From Nocardia sp. BMG111209 (GTDB lineage Bacteria > Actinomycetota > Actinomycetes > Mycobacteriales > Mycobacteriaceae), in NCBI RefSeq assembly GCF_000381925.1, contig NZ_KB907307.1, positions 124,001-188,000 on the forward strand: a stretch of DNA of 64,000 nt. The letters run 5' to 3'. Positions 49,285 to 57,859 of the stretch are shown piece after piece. The notes under the pieces were generated by a model that was not told where the DNA came from, did not search any database, and worked only from the letters and a program-made list of their open reading frames with translations. Within the stretch, counting starts at the first letter, position 1, and each line of letters opens with the position of its first letter. A program made the translations under genes and the position numbers.

Positions 49285-50754
49285 ATGAACGGCCTCGTCC
49301 CTCCCGAAGGCACACCCCTGCTGATCGGCGGCAAGCTGGTCCCCGGCGGCTCGGGCGTCTTCGCCACGATCAATCCCGCCACCGAGGAGGTGCTCGGCCA
49401 CGCCGCCGACGCCGCCGCCGAGGATATGGACGCCGCCGTGTCCGCGGCCCGGACGGCCTTCGACGAGTCCGAGTGGTCGCGCGACCCCGCCTTCCGCGCG
49501 CACTGCCTGCGCCAGTTGCGCGACGCCATGCGCGAACACATCGAGGAACTGCGGGAGATCACCGTCGCCGAGGTCGGCGCGCCGGTCTCGCTCACCAGCG
49601 GGCCGCAGCTGGAGGGACCGGTCGGTGATCTGGGCTTCGCCGCCGATCTGGCCGAAAGTTATGTCTGGGAAACCGATCTCGGTGTCGCGGAGCAGATGGG
49701 TATCAGCAGCCGCCGGGTGATCCGCCGCGAGGCAACGGGTGTCGTCGGGGCGATCACGCCGTGGAATTTCCCGCACCAGATCAACCTGGCGAAGCTCGGC
49801 CCGGCGCTGGCCGCCGGCAACACCGTGGTGCTCAAACCCGCGCCCGATACCCCTTGGTGCGCAGCGGCTCTCGGCTCGCTGGTCACCGAGCACACCGATA
49901 TCCCGGCCGGGGTGCTGAACATCGTCACCTCCACCGACCACGGCCTCGGCGCGCGCCTGGTGCAGGATCCGCGCGTGGACATGATCACCTTCACCGGCTC
50001 GACGGCCACCGGCCGCTCGGTGATGACCGGCGCCGCAACGAATCTCAAGCGCACCTTCCTCGAACTGGGTGGCAAGTCGGCGGCCGTCGTGCTCGACGAC
50101 GCCGATATCGGCACCGCCGCGGCCTACACCGCCTTCTCGGTCGCCGTGCACGCCGGTCAGGGCTGCGCGCTGACCACCCGCATGCTGGTGCCGCGCGCCC
50201 GGTACGACGAGGCGGTCGCCGCCGCCGCGGGCGCGCTGTCCGGTATCCGGGCCGGCGACCCGACGAAACCCCGGACCATCTGCGGCCCTTTGATTTCCGC
50301 GCGGCAGCGGGACCGGGTCGAGCGCTATCTCGAGATCGCGCGCGCCGAGGGCGGCACCATCGAGGTCGGCGGCGGCCGTCCGGCGAACCGCCCCACGGGT
50401 TTCTACATCGAGCCGACCCTCATCACCGGCCTGGGCAATACGGCCACCGTGGCCCAGGAGGAGATCTTCGGCCCGGTACTCGTCGTGATCGCCTACGACG
50501 GCGACGCGGACGCGATCCGGCTGGCGAACGAATCCCCGTACGGCCTTTCGGGTTCGGTGTGGGGCACCGATCCGGAGCGGATCGAGCGCGTGATCGCCGG
50601 GGTGCGTACCGGCACGCTCAGTGTCAACGGCGGCCTGTGGTACCACGCGGACGCACCGTTCGGTGGCTACAAGCAGTCCGGCATCGGCCGCGAGATGGGT
50701 GTGGCGGGATTCGAGGAGTACCTCGAGACGAAACTGATCGCGACCCCCGCCTGA
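49285..50754 (+). CDS. NAD-dependent aldehyde dehydrogenase resembling AldA (Rv0768)
   Basis: The protein is 489 residues from ATG 49285, behind CGGAGC; ATG 49267 is possible. ALDH motifs are complete: GVVGAITPWNFPHQINLAKL, TFTGSTATGRSV, the general-base Glu in ELGGKSAA, the nucleophilic Cys in GQGCALTTR and EEIFGPVLVV. Long stretches agree with Rv0768 as I recall it. It should oxidise an aldehyde made by the P450 and SDR pair to the acid for the CoA ligase. It is divergent from the CYP123-like operon, the same arrangement as Rv0766c-Rv0768 but without an intervening TetR. Confidence 0.93.
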   Translation: MNGLVPPEGTPLLIGGKLVPGGSGVFATINPATEEVLGHAADAAAEDMDAAVSAARTAFDESEWSRDPAFRAHCLRQLRDAMREHIEELREITVAEVGAPVSLTSGPQLEGPVGDLGFAADLAESYVWETDLGVAEQMGISSRRVIRREATGVVGAITPWNFPHQINLAKLGPALAAGNTVVLKPAPDTPWCAAALGSLVTEHTDIPAGVLNIVTSTDHGLGARLVQDPRVDMITFTGSTATGRSVMTGAATNLKRTFLELGGKSAAVVLDDADIGTAAAYTAFSVAVHAGQGCALTTRMLVPRARYDEAVAAAAGALSGIRAGDPTKPRTICGPLISARQRDRVERYLEIARAEGGTIEVGGGRPANRPTGFYIEPTLITGLGNTATVAQEEIFGPVLVVIAYDGDADAIRLANESPYGLSGSVWGTDPERIERVIAGVRTGTLSVNGGLWYHADAPFGGYKQSGIGREMGVAGFEEYLETKLIATPA

Positions 50755-50836
50755 GCCGCGGAGTCCTCCGAGGCGAGGAATCACGCTGCGCCACAACCGT
50801 TCCGAACGTGCGATCCCGAATCGAGGCAGGACCCGG

Positions 50837-51709
50837 ATGTCCGAGGAGAAGGTGTTCGCCGATCGCGGCGTGATCGTGGTGGGCGGCGGCAGCGGGGTCG
50901 GCCTGGCTGTCGCCACCGCGCTGGCCGCCCGCGGCGCGGGTGTGGTGATCAATTCGCGCAGTGCGGAAGCGGTGGACAGTGCCGTGCGCACGATCACCGG
51001 CGGCGGTGGCCGGGCCGTGGGTGTCGCGGGCTCCGCCGCCGCCGAGGAGGTCGCCGACCGCCTGGTCGAGACCTGCGAATCCGCTTACGGCACAGTCGAT
51101 GTCCTGGTGAACTGCGCGGGCGTCGCCGAACCCCGCGGATCCTCGATCCTGTCGGTGACCACCGCGCAGTGGCGGGATCTGCTCGACTCGCACCTGACCA
51201 CCACCTTCACCACCTGCCGCCGGGTCGCCCCGCTGATGGCAGCCCGCGGCGGCGGCGCGATCATCAACACCGGATCCTTCGCCTACCTCGGCGATTACGG
51301 CGGCACCGGCTACCCCGCGGGCAAGGGCGCGGTGGCGAGCCTCACCCTCGCCATGGCCGCCGAGCTGAAGGAATCCGGCGTCCGCGTCAACGTCGTCTGT
51401 CCCGGTGCGAAGACCCGCCTGTCCACCGGACCCGACTACGAGGAACACATCCGCGCACTGCACCGCCGGGGCCTGCTCGACGAGTTGACCATGCAGGGCT
51501 CCCTCGACGCCCCACCCCCCGAATACGCTGCCGCACTGTACCTCTACCTGGCTTCCGACGCCGCCACCGCCGTCACCGGCGAAATCTTCATCGCCGCAGG
51601 GGGTTTCGTCGGCCGCTTCGCCCGCCCCGCCATGGTGCCCCTCGGCTACCGCGATCACACCGATCGGCCACCCTGGTCGATCACCGAACTCGAACACATG
51701 ATCGGCTGA
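50837..51709 (+). CDS. Short-chain dehydrogenase, 290 residues
   Basis: From ATG 50837, 82 bases after the ALDH and probably in its transcript. NAD(P) motif: VVGGGSGVGLAVATAL. Structural motif VNCAGVAEP and active site TGSFAYLGDYGGTGYPAGKGA (read in parts) with Ser, Tyr and Lys in place. The C-terminus is about 40 residues longer than classical SDRs (FARPAMVPLGYRDHTDRPPW), as in peroxisomal multifunctional-type 3-hydroxyacyl-CoA dehydrogenases. A role in oxidising a hydroxyacyl intermediate is plausible. The position after AldA mirrors the SDR Rv0769 in M. tuberculosis. Confidence 0.87.
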   Translation: MSEEKVFADRGVIVVGGGSGVGLAVATALAARGAGVVINSRSAEAVDSAVRTITGGGGRAVGVAGSAAAEEVADRLVETCESAYGTVDVLVNCAGVAEPRGSSILSVTTAQWRDLLDSHLTTTFTTCRRVAPLMAARGGGAIINTGSFAYLGDYGGTGYPAGKGAVASLTLAMAAELKESGVRVNVVCPGAKTRLSTGPDYEEHIRALHRRGLLDELTMQGSLDAPPPEYAAALYLYLASDAATAVTGEIFIAAGGFVGRFARPAMVPLGYRDHTDRPPWSITELEHMIG

Positions 51710-51716
51710 CGCCTGG

Positions 51717-52583
51717 TCACCGATCCTCTTCTGCCGCAACGATTTCGGGTCGCCACGTGGTGAGTATGCGCAGGCTGTCGTGTGCCGGGGTGCCCGGCTC
51801 GGCGGTGAGCACGATCAGTCGCTGACCGGAGCCGTCCGGACTGGCCCAGGTGTCGCAGTCCAGGACCAGCGGGCCGACCAGCGGATGGTGGTACTGCTTG
51901 GTGCCGTAGCCCGCGTCGTTGACCCAGTGTTCGGCCCACCAGGTGCGGAAATCCGCGTCGTGTACCGAGAGGTCACCGACCAGCCGGGCCAGTTCCGGGT
52001 CGTCGGGATCGTTCGCGACATCCATCCGCAGCGCCGCGACCGCCTCGCGAGCATCATGTGCCCAGTTCACGTGCATACGACGTACCGCCGCATCGGTGAA
52101 CACCATGCGCAGATAGTTCCGCCGGCCCGGCGGGATGCGCGCGAAATCGGTGTACAGCGCCACCGCGCCGGCGTTCCACGCCAGGATGTCCAGGCGTTTG
52201 CCCAGGACCAGCGCGGGAGTCTCGGTGAGCTGGTCGAGCAGCCGCCGCACCGCGGGCCGGGCCTGCTGCGCACCGCGCCGCCGCCGCGGCCGGGCATCGC
52301 TTCGGCCCGCGATCCGGTACAGATAGGTCTGCTGATCCTCGTCCAGCCGCAGCGCGCGGGCGAGGGTCTCGAGCACCGACGCCGAGGCCCGCACCCGTCC
52401 CTGCTCGAGCCGCGTGTAGTACTCGACGCTGATCGCCGCCAGCCGGGCGACCTCGGCGCGGCGCAGTCCCGCGACCTTGCGCCGGGAGTCGGTCTCGTTC
52501 AGGCCGACGTCGCGAGGGGTCAACTGGGCTCGGCGCGCTTTCAGGAAATCGCCCAGTTCGGCGGAGTCGGATGCGGGGGACAT
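51717..52583 (-). CDS. XRE-type regulator with MmyB-like ligand domain
   Basis: The protein is 288 residues from ATG 52583; ATG 52592 is an alternative. The N-terminal HTH is LGDFLKARRAQLTPRDVGL, then AEVARLAAISVEYYTRLEQG, the typical start of the actinobacterial MmyB/helix-turn-helix_31 family. The second half (LDILAWNAGAVALYTDF, NWAHDAREAVAALR, WWAEHWV and YHHPLVGPLVLD) is the PAS-like MmyB ligand-binding domain, which binds fatty acids in a known structure. It is divergent from an alpha/beta hydrolase and probably controls it. Confidence 0.9.
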   Translation of the reverse strand: MSPASDSAELGDFLKARRAQLTPRDVGLNETDSRRKVAGLRRAEVARLAAISVEYYTRLEQGRVRASASVLETLARALRLDEDQQTYLYRIAGRSDARPRRRRGAQQARPAVRRLLDQLTETPALVLGKRLDILAWNAGAVALYTDFARIPPGRRNYLRMVFTDAAVRRMHVNWAHDAREAVAALRMDVANDPDDPELARLVGDLSVHDADFRTWWAEHWVNDAGYGTKQYHHPLVGPLVLDCDTWASPDGSGQRLIVLTAEPGTPAHDSLRILTTWRPEIVAAEEDR

Positions 52584-52720
52584 ACGGTCCATTCTGCTCA
52601 GATCGGATCGCGGGCAAGAGGGCCAAGATCATGACCAGTCAAATTCCGGTCCCTTTTGCCGCCGTCTCGCCGGGACCACCGTGGAGGGGTACTTACCGCG
52701 ACAGCGAACGGAGATTCGAC

Positions 52721-53638
52721 ATGACCACGATCGGCGTGACCTTCGACAGCACCGGCCTCACCCTGGCCGGCAACCTGTATCTGCCCGGCGCACCCGTCGC
52801 CGGGCCCCGGCCGGCGATCGTCGTCGGACATCCCGGCAGCGGCGTGAAGGAACAGGCCGCCGGCGGATATGCCCGGCGGCTGGCCGAACAGGGTTTCGTG
52901 ACCCTGGCCTTCGACGCCGCCTACCAGGGGGAGAGCGCGGGCGAACCCCGCGGGCTCGAGGATCCCGCGCAGCGGACCGAGGACATTCGGGCCGCGGTGT
53001 CGTATCTGGCGGGGCGGCCCGAGGTCGATCCCGGTCGTATCGGCGTGCTCGGCATCTGCGCGTCGGGCGGTTACGCGCTCGCCGCGGCGGCGACCGACCA
53101 TCGGATCCGCGCGGTCGCCGGAGTCAGCGCCGTGGACATCGCGCGACAGTTCCGCTACGGCGCCGACGGCGTCCAGGACCCGGCGGTGTTGCAGCAATTG
53201 CTCGACGCGGCGGCCACAGCAGACGTCCCGTCCTTCCCGCTGTTCCCCGAAACCGCGGACCAGGCCCGCGCGCTCGGCCCGCACGGATACGAGGGCTGGG
53301 AGTACTACTGCACCCCGCGCGGCGCACACCCCCGCTCGGCCCGCACGCTGACCTGGAGCAGCATCGCGCGGATCGCCGCCTTCGACGCGTTCCACGCCGT
53401 AAACCTCATCGCACCGCGCCCGATCCTCCTGATCGCCGGCCGCGCGGCGGTGACCTCATGGATGAGCGTGACAGCCTTCCAGCGGGCAGCGGGCCCGAAG
53501 GAACTGCACTGGATCGACGGCGCCACCCACGTGGACCTGTACGACAAGGACCCGCACGTCACCGCGGCCGTGGCGAAGCTGACCGAATTCTTCGGGACCT
53601 CCCTGGCCACCGCCGACGGTCTCGAAACGGCCGCCTGA
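52721..53638 (+). CDS. Alpha/beta hydrolase of the DLH/YcjY type
   Basis: The protein is 305 residues from ATG 52721, behind ACGGAGA. The fold is seen in GNLYLPGAPVAGPRPAIVVG, HPGSGVKEQAAGGYA, FDAAYQGESAGEP and the nucleophile elbow GVLGICASGGYAL. There Cys, not Ser, sits at the nucleophile position (G-x-C-x-S-G), as in dienelactone hydrolase. The acid and His are in LLIAGRAAVTSW and GATHVDLYD. It is divergent from the MmyB-type regulator, an arrangement very common in actinobacteria. Substrate unknown. Confidence 0.88.
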   Translation: MTTIGVTFDSTGLTLAGNLYLPGAPVAGPRPAIVVGHPGSGVKEQAAGGYARRLAEQGFVTLAFDAAYQGESAGEPRGLEDPAQRTEDIRAAVSYLAGRPEVDPGRIGVLGICASGGYALAAAATDHRIRAVAGVSAVDIARQFRYGADGVQDPAVLQQLLDAAATADVPSFPLFPETADQARALGPHGYEGWEYYCTPRGAHPRSARTLTWSSIARIAAFDAFHAVNLIAPRPILLIAGRAAVTSWMSVTAFQRAAGPKELHWIDGATHVDLYDKDPHVTAAVAKLTEFFGTSLATADGLETAA

Positions 53639-53654
53639 ATGTCGAGGAAATCGC

Positions 53655-53738
53655 GGGGAAGTGCTCGACCGTAATGGCGTAACCGCCGGCGAGGGCGAAT
53701 CCTCGGTCGCCGGCCACCGCGAGGGCGATCTCGGCCGG
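53655..53738 (-). pseudogene. Possible remnant of an AbiEii-like nucleotidyltransferase gene
   Basis: On the minus strand 28 codons read PAEIALAVAGDRGFALAGGY, then AITVEHFP, which is the start of the AbiEii/nucleotidyltransferase toxin family (LAGG signature followed by a helix). The expected D-x-D that should follow within about 15 residues is absent, and the frame runs into unrelated sequence. It sits in the 397-base gap between the hydrolase and HxlR genes, in which I see no complete gene. The match is short and made from memory. Confidence 0.35.
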
Positions 53739-54035
53739 CTTACGATGGCGCGGTTCTTGGATGCCGATGTCGAGGCCAGACGGCTGATCTGGGCCAGTTC
53801 GGGGAACCGCCCTTCCCGGGCGCGGCGGGGTTTGCACCGGAAGCCAGATGTAGGACCAGAGCCTCTCGACCCTCTCCGATTCCTGTCCGGCGACCTGCCG
53901 GTCTACCCCCGGCCTATGGGAAGACCACGCCATCGAGTGATGGCGGTACGGGCGCCGGTGTGTCCGACTGCCCTGCCCGGATCGCCTCGGATCATGTGGC
54001 GCAATCGAATTCGGTGCGGGTGGTGGGGATTCTGG

Positions 54036-54425
54036 TCAGGGGGTGGGGGTTTGGGGGCGGGTGTCGTATTCGCCTCGGGCGGCGTCGATGTGGGCCAGGT
54101 GGGTGATGCTCCACTCCAGGAGGGGGAGGGTTGCGGCGCGGAGGCTTGCGCCCATCGGGGTCAGTTCGTAGCTGACGTGGGCCGGCATGATGTTGCGGAC
54201 GGTGCGGGTGAGGATGCCGTCGCGTTCCAGCGCGCGCAGGGTGACGGTGAGCATGCGCTGGCTGATGCCGTCTATCTCGCGTTTCAGTTCGCTGAATCGG
54301 CGTGGGCCTTCGCTGAGGTGGCGTACCACCAGTAGGGACCATTTGTCGCCGACGATGTCCAGCACTTCGCGGGTGCGGCATCCCTCGTCGGGGCCTTGTG
54401 CCGGATCGGCTGTTGCGCCGGCCAT
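54036..54425 (-). CDS. HxlR-family regulator
   Basis: The protein is 129 residues from ATG 54425, behind AGGAGG. The family marks are a single cysteine near the N-terminus (GCRTREVLDIVGDKWSLLVV), then RHLSEGPRRFSELKREIDGI, SQRMLTVTLRALERDGIL and the wing PAHVSYELTPMG. The Cys may sense electrophiles or oxidants, as in HypR/HxlR relatives. It is divergent from an esterase gene with two direct repeats between them. Confidence 0.93.
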   Translation of the reverse strand: MAGATADPAQGPDEGCRTREVLDIVGDKWSLLVVRHLSEGPRRFSELKREIDGISQRMLTVTLRALERDGILTRTVRNIMPAHVSYELTPMGASLRAATLPLLEWSITHLAHIDAARGEYDTRPQTPTP

Positions 54426-54507
54426 GGTTACCTCCTGGGAACCGGGGCACTGGAATGTGCCTTATTGCCTGATCCGTCCTGTGCGCACCAGAATCATTTG
54501 TGGTTCC

Positions 54508-54536
54508 GAAAGTATACCGGGATATGAAAAGTAACC
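54508..54536. promoter_or_regulatory. Direct repeats upstream of the esterase gene
   Basis: GAAAGTATACC (54508-54518) and GAAAAGTAACC (54526-54536) are similar direct repeats 18 bases apart in an A+T-rich part of the 151-base gap between HxlR and esterase genes. ATGGTTAC at the HxlR start (54424-54431) and GTAACCAT (54531-54538) also form an inverted pair. HxlR binding is inferred. Confidence 0.45.
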
Positions 54537-54576
54537 ATCTTGTCCGGTGTACCACCTCCTCTCACGAAGGACGATC

Positions 54577-55344
54577 ATGTCTACATTTCTGCTGGTCCAC
54601 GGCGCTTGGCACAACGGATCGTGCTGGCAGCGGGTGGTGCCGCTGCTGGAATCGGCCGGTCATCGGGTGTACGCGCCGTCGCTGACCGGTTATGGCGACA
54701 AGGCGCATCTGCTCGGGCCCGAGGTGGGACTCGATACGCATGTTGCCGATATCGTCGAATTGATCGAGAAGGAAGATCTCGCCGATGTCGTGCTCGTGGG
54801 GCACAGTTATGCGGGGCTGGTCATCTCCTCGGCGGCGAATCGGGTGCCGGAACGGATTGCGCATCTGGTGTATCTGGACGCGATGGTCCCCGAGGACGGT
54901 GAGACCGCTGTCGATGTCCAGCCGTTGACGCAGCAGCTGATCGATCTCGCCGCCGGATCCGGTGACAGCTGGCGGATTCCGCCGATGCCGGAGTGGCCGG
55001 CGCCGCTCGGGCTGTTCGGGGTCACCGATCCCGCGGATATCGCCTGGTTGCGCACGATGCTCTCGGATCAGCCGGTGCGTTGTCTCCAGCAACCGGCGCG
55101 GCTGGACAATCCGGCGCTCGCCGAGGTCCCGCGCACCCATATCCACTGTGTCGGCGCCGAACCCGCCGGCATCGTCCGCCGGCCCGTCCCCGCGAGACAG
55201 CCCAACGGTTCTCCCGCGCAGGTGTGGGAGTTGCCCAGCGGGCACGACTGCATGATCACCATGCCGACCGAACTCACCGGACTGCTGCTCGAGGTCGCTC
55301 GTCAGCGGGCCGGTCGGATGTGTGTCTCCGCGCCGGAGGCGTGA
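54577..55344 (+). CDS. Alpha/beta hydrolase of the MES/HNL type
   Basis: The protein is 255 residues from ATG 54577, behind CGAAGGA. The start TFLLVHGAWHNGSCWQRVVP and the nucleophile elbow VVLVGHSYAGLVIS are typical of the salicylate/methyl-ketone esterase and hydroxynitrile lyase branch (GHSYAG). The acid is around the CVGAEPAG segment, and the His is in LPSGHDCMITMP. It has no signal peptide, so it acts in the cytosol. It is controlled, by position, by the divergent HxlR protein. Substrate unknown. Confidence 0.9.
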   Translation: MSTFLLVHGAWHNGSCWQRVVPLLESAGHRVYAPSLTGYGDKAHLLGPEVGLDTHVADIVELIEKEDLADVVLVGHSYAGLVISSAANRVPERIAHLVYLDAMVPEDGETAVDVQPLTQQLIDLAAGSGDSWRIPPMPEWPAPLGLFGVTDPADIAWLRTMLSDQPVRCLQQPARLDNPALAEVPRTHIHCVGAEPAGIVRRPVPARQPNGSPAQVWELPSGHDCMITMPTELTGLLLEVARQRAGRMCVSAPEA

Positions 55345-55418
55345 TCGTCGAAGCGTGACGTGGGTCTCGCCCGCACGGCCGGGGCGCAGCGCGGGCGAGG
55401 ATGCGCTCGGGGGAGCGC

Positions 55419-56204
55419 TCAGCGGGGCTGGTTCGGTACCCCGGGGAACAGCTCGGCGGTCGGGCCCGCGGTGACCCAGCCGGCCTGCTTCGCGATCAGG
55501 TGCGGCGCGAAAACCGCGCCGTAGAGCGCATTTCCGAGCAGGATGATCGCCACGATCGACAGGATCGCGGAGCCGACGCGGTTCGCCGTCGCCGATTCCG
55601 CCCAGCGGTCGATGATCGTGCGGCCGCCGGAGTCCGTGCGGCCCAGCAGATAGGTGAAGACCATCATCTGCACCCCCATCGCCAGGGCGTCGTAGAGCGG
55701 GTACTGATGGGCCGTCCCCTGCCAGAGCGCGAGGCCGGGAATCACGTAGCCGTAGTGGAAGACTCCCAGGCGCGCGCCGAGGATCGCGTTGAACAGGAAT
55801 GCCCAGAGGCAGCCGACGATCAGGCCGGTCGCGAGCAGCACGAACGGTCTGCGCCAACGGAATCGGGTGCTCAGGGCGCGTCCGATCGCGGTGGCGGCGA
55901 CGGCGGGCAGTACGAAGTAGGCGATGTAGCCCGGGGGGACCGAGGCGGGCAGTCCGTGCCAGGTCATGTTCAGCGGCCACCAGGACGGCATCCGCGGGAT
56001 CGCGGGGGCGAACTGTGCGTAGACCGCCCAGTCGTAGGGCGCCTCGATCCAGGAGAACGAGATCGCCGAAATGCACAGCAGCAGTAGCGGATGCAGGCGG
56101 CGCGCGCGCACGCTCAGATAGATGCCCGCGGCGACGAACGCGACCCCGCCGACGTAGGCGAAGCCGATGGACACCTTCAGCAGGCCGGTGAGTTCCGTGT
56201 TCAT
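55419..56204 (-). CDS. AveC-like (spirocyclase-family) membrane protein
   Basis: The protein is 261 residues from ATG 56204, with about seven membrane helices (for example VGGVAFVAAGIYLSV and RPFVLLATGLIVGCLWAFLF). The first loop contains SFSWIEAPYDWAVYAQF and PRMPSWWPLNMTW, a combination I associate with the AveC-like family named after the avermectin spirocyclase; the assignment is from memory. Its start overlaps the stop of a 39-residue membrane ORF by four bases (ATGA), so they are translated together. The next gene, divergent, is a P450. An isomerase, cyclase or transport role for a hydrophobic molecule is possible. Confidence 0.7.
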   Translation of the reverse strand: MNTELTGLLKVSIGFAYVGGVAFVAAGIYLSVRARRLHPLLLLCISAISFSWIEAPYDWAVYAQFAPAIPRMPSWWPLNMTWHGLPASVPPGYIAYFVLPAVAATAIGRALSTRFRWRRPFVLLATGLIVGCLWAFLFNAILGARLGVFHYGYVIPGLALWQGTAHQYPLYDALAMGVQMMVFTYLLGRTDSGGRTIIDRWAESATANRVGSAILSIVAIILLGNALYGAVFAPHLIAKQAGWVTAGPTAELFPGVPNQPR

Positions 56205-56320
56205 CGGGCCGGCCGATCCCGGCGCGCGGTGGTACGGGCCTCCCGGTCGAAGCGGTACACCGCCGCGGTGATGAGGACGATCAGGCCGAACAGGGTGCCC
56301 AGCATGACGATTGCGCCCAT
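56201..56320 (-). CDS. 39-residue single-helix membrane peptide
   Basis: This short gene starts at ATG 56320 behind a perfect GAAGGAGGTG. The peptide begins MGAIVMLGTLFGLIVLITAA, a single membrane helix, and continues with a strongly basic tail (YRFDREARTTARRDRP) that would stay in the cytosol. Its TGA overlaps the ATG of the AveC-like gene. The ideal ribosome site and coupling make it a convincing gene despite its size. It may be a subunit or stabiliser of the AveC-like protein, or serve mainly to drive its translation. Confidence 0.7.
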   Translation of the reverse strand: MGAIVMLGTLFGLIVLITAAVYRFDREARTTARRDRPAR

Positions 56321-56586
56321 ATTCGCACCTCCTTCGATGCGGAATTCGAAAAGCCCGGTCGCGCAAGCGGTCCGGACGCGCCGCGTGGTTCCCGGCCTCG
56401 GGTGCGGCGCCGGAGTGTCACGATACGGAACGAATATTAGGTTTACAAGGGGAGGTAGGTGTCGGCAGGTGGGGGTGGGTGCGGCCTTCCGCTCGTATTG
56501 CTCCCGATCCGGTTACACACCCGGAAACCGCCTCCTACGAGGGCGATTGACCGACGCGCCGTAGTCCCGCTACCCTCTGAACAAAT

Positions 56587-56592
56587 CTTTGG
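56587..56592. promoter_or_regulatory. Half-site CTTTGG upstream of P450
   Basis: AATCTTTGGTGG around 56584-56595 shares AATCTTTGGT with the full palindrome upstream of the tandem-TetR gene (59219-59228). It lies about 60 bases before the P450 start and could let that regulator act on the P450. Confidence 0.4.
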
Positions 56593-56653
56593 TGGTGGCC
56601 GCGCGGACGAGACGGTTCGAGCTCACCACCGCGCGGCAGGGAGGCCACAGCGG

Positions 56654-57859
56654 ATGGATGCGACCACGAAGCCGGACGCCTACTACGATCCCTACGATTT
56701 CGCCATCGACGACGATCCCTATCCGGTCTGGCAGCGACTGCGCGACGAGGCTCCGCTCTACCACAACGAGAAGTACAACTTCTACGCGCTGAGCCGGTAT
56801 GCCGATGTGGCGGAAGGGATCATGGACTGGCGGACGTACCGGTCCGGGCGGGGCACGGTGCTCGACGTCATCTCGAGTGGAGTGCCGATCCCGTCGGGCC
56901 TGGTGCTGTGGGAGGATCCGCCGCTGCACGACCAGCACCGGCGGCTGTTGTCGAAGGTGTTCACCCCGCGCCGCATGGCGGCCATCGAGCCGATCGCGCG
57001 GAGTTTCACCGCGGACGCGCTGGATCCGCTGCGCGACGGCGGCGCCTTCGACTTCATCGAGAATCTCGGCGCCTGGATGCCGATGCGCACGATCGGCGCC
57101 CTGCTCGGCATTCCCGAGCAGGACCAGGAGATCATGCGCGACAACACCGACAAGGCCATCGCGCTGCGTCCCGGAGCGCCGGACCGGCACGGCGCGATCA
57201 AGGAATTCGTGCCGCCGAACCTCGAACTGATCGCCGAGTACGTGGATTGGCGAGCCCAGCATCCGACCGGCGACCTGATGTCGGATCTGATCAACGCCGA
57301 GGTGGAGGACGAGGACGGTACCCGCAGGCCGCTGTCGCGCACCGAGGTGCTCACCTATATCAGCATGATCATGGGCGCCGGGAGCGAAACCACCACGCGC
57401 CTCATCGGTTTCATCGGTCAGCTGCTGTCCGACCATCCCGATCAACGCCGGCGCATCGCCGCGGACCGCTCGCTCATCCCGAACACGGTGGAGGAGGTGC
57501 TGCGCTACGAGGCGCCCTCGCCGGTGCAGGCCCGCTACGTCGCCGCCGACGCCGAATACTACGGTCGCACGGTGCCGGAGGGTTCGGTGATGTTGCTGCT
57601 CAACGGGTCCGCCAATCGCGACGAACGCCGCTACCCCGACGCGGACCGCTTCGACATCGACCGGCAGGCCGGACATCTCGGCTTCGGGCAGGGGCTGCAC
57701 TTCTGCCTCGGCGCCTCGCTCGCGCGGATGGAGGCCCGGGTCGCCCTCGACGAGATCCTGAATCGGTGGCCCGACTGGGAGGTCGACTACACCCGGGCGG
57801 TCCGGGCGCACACCTCCAGTGTGCGCGGATGGGCGAAACTGCCGGTCCGGACGGCCTGA
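56654..57859 (+). CDS. Cytochrome P450
   Basis: The protein is 401 residues from ATG 56654, behind GGGAGG (ten bases). The I-helix is MGAGSETTTRLI, ExxR is in EEVLRYEAPSP, and the heme loop is LGFGQGLHFCLGASLARME. It is similar in plan to the P450 at 28192 (start YDPYDFAIDDDPYPVWQRLR; HDQHRRLLSKVFTPRR), so the two belong to the same broad group. Four gene units here (AveC-like, P450, tandem TetR, and cyclase with ligase) surround one another and may form one pathway. No ferredoxin is adjacent. Confidence 0.92.
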   Translation: MDATTKPDAYYDPYDFAIDDDPYPVWQRLRDEAPLYHNEKYNFYALSRYADVAEGIMDWRTYRSGRGTVLDVISSGVPIPSGLVLWEDPPLHDQHRRLLSKVFTPRRMAAIEPIARSFTADALDPLRDGGAFDFIENLGAWMPMRTIGALLGIPEQDQEIMRDNTDKAIALRPGAPDRHGAIKEFVPPNLELIAEYVDWRAQHPTGDLMSDLINAEVEDEDGTRRPLSRTEVLTYISMIMGAGSETTTRLIGFIGQLLSDHPDQRRRIAADRSLIPNTVEEVLRYEAPSPVQARYVAADAEYYGRTVPEGSVMLLLNGSANRDERRYPDADRFDIDRQAGHLGFGQGLHFCLGASLARMEARVALDEILNRWPDWEVDYTRAVRAHTSSVRGWAKLPVRTA

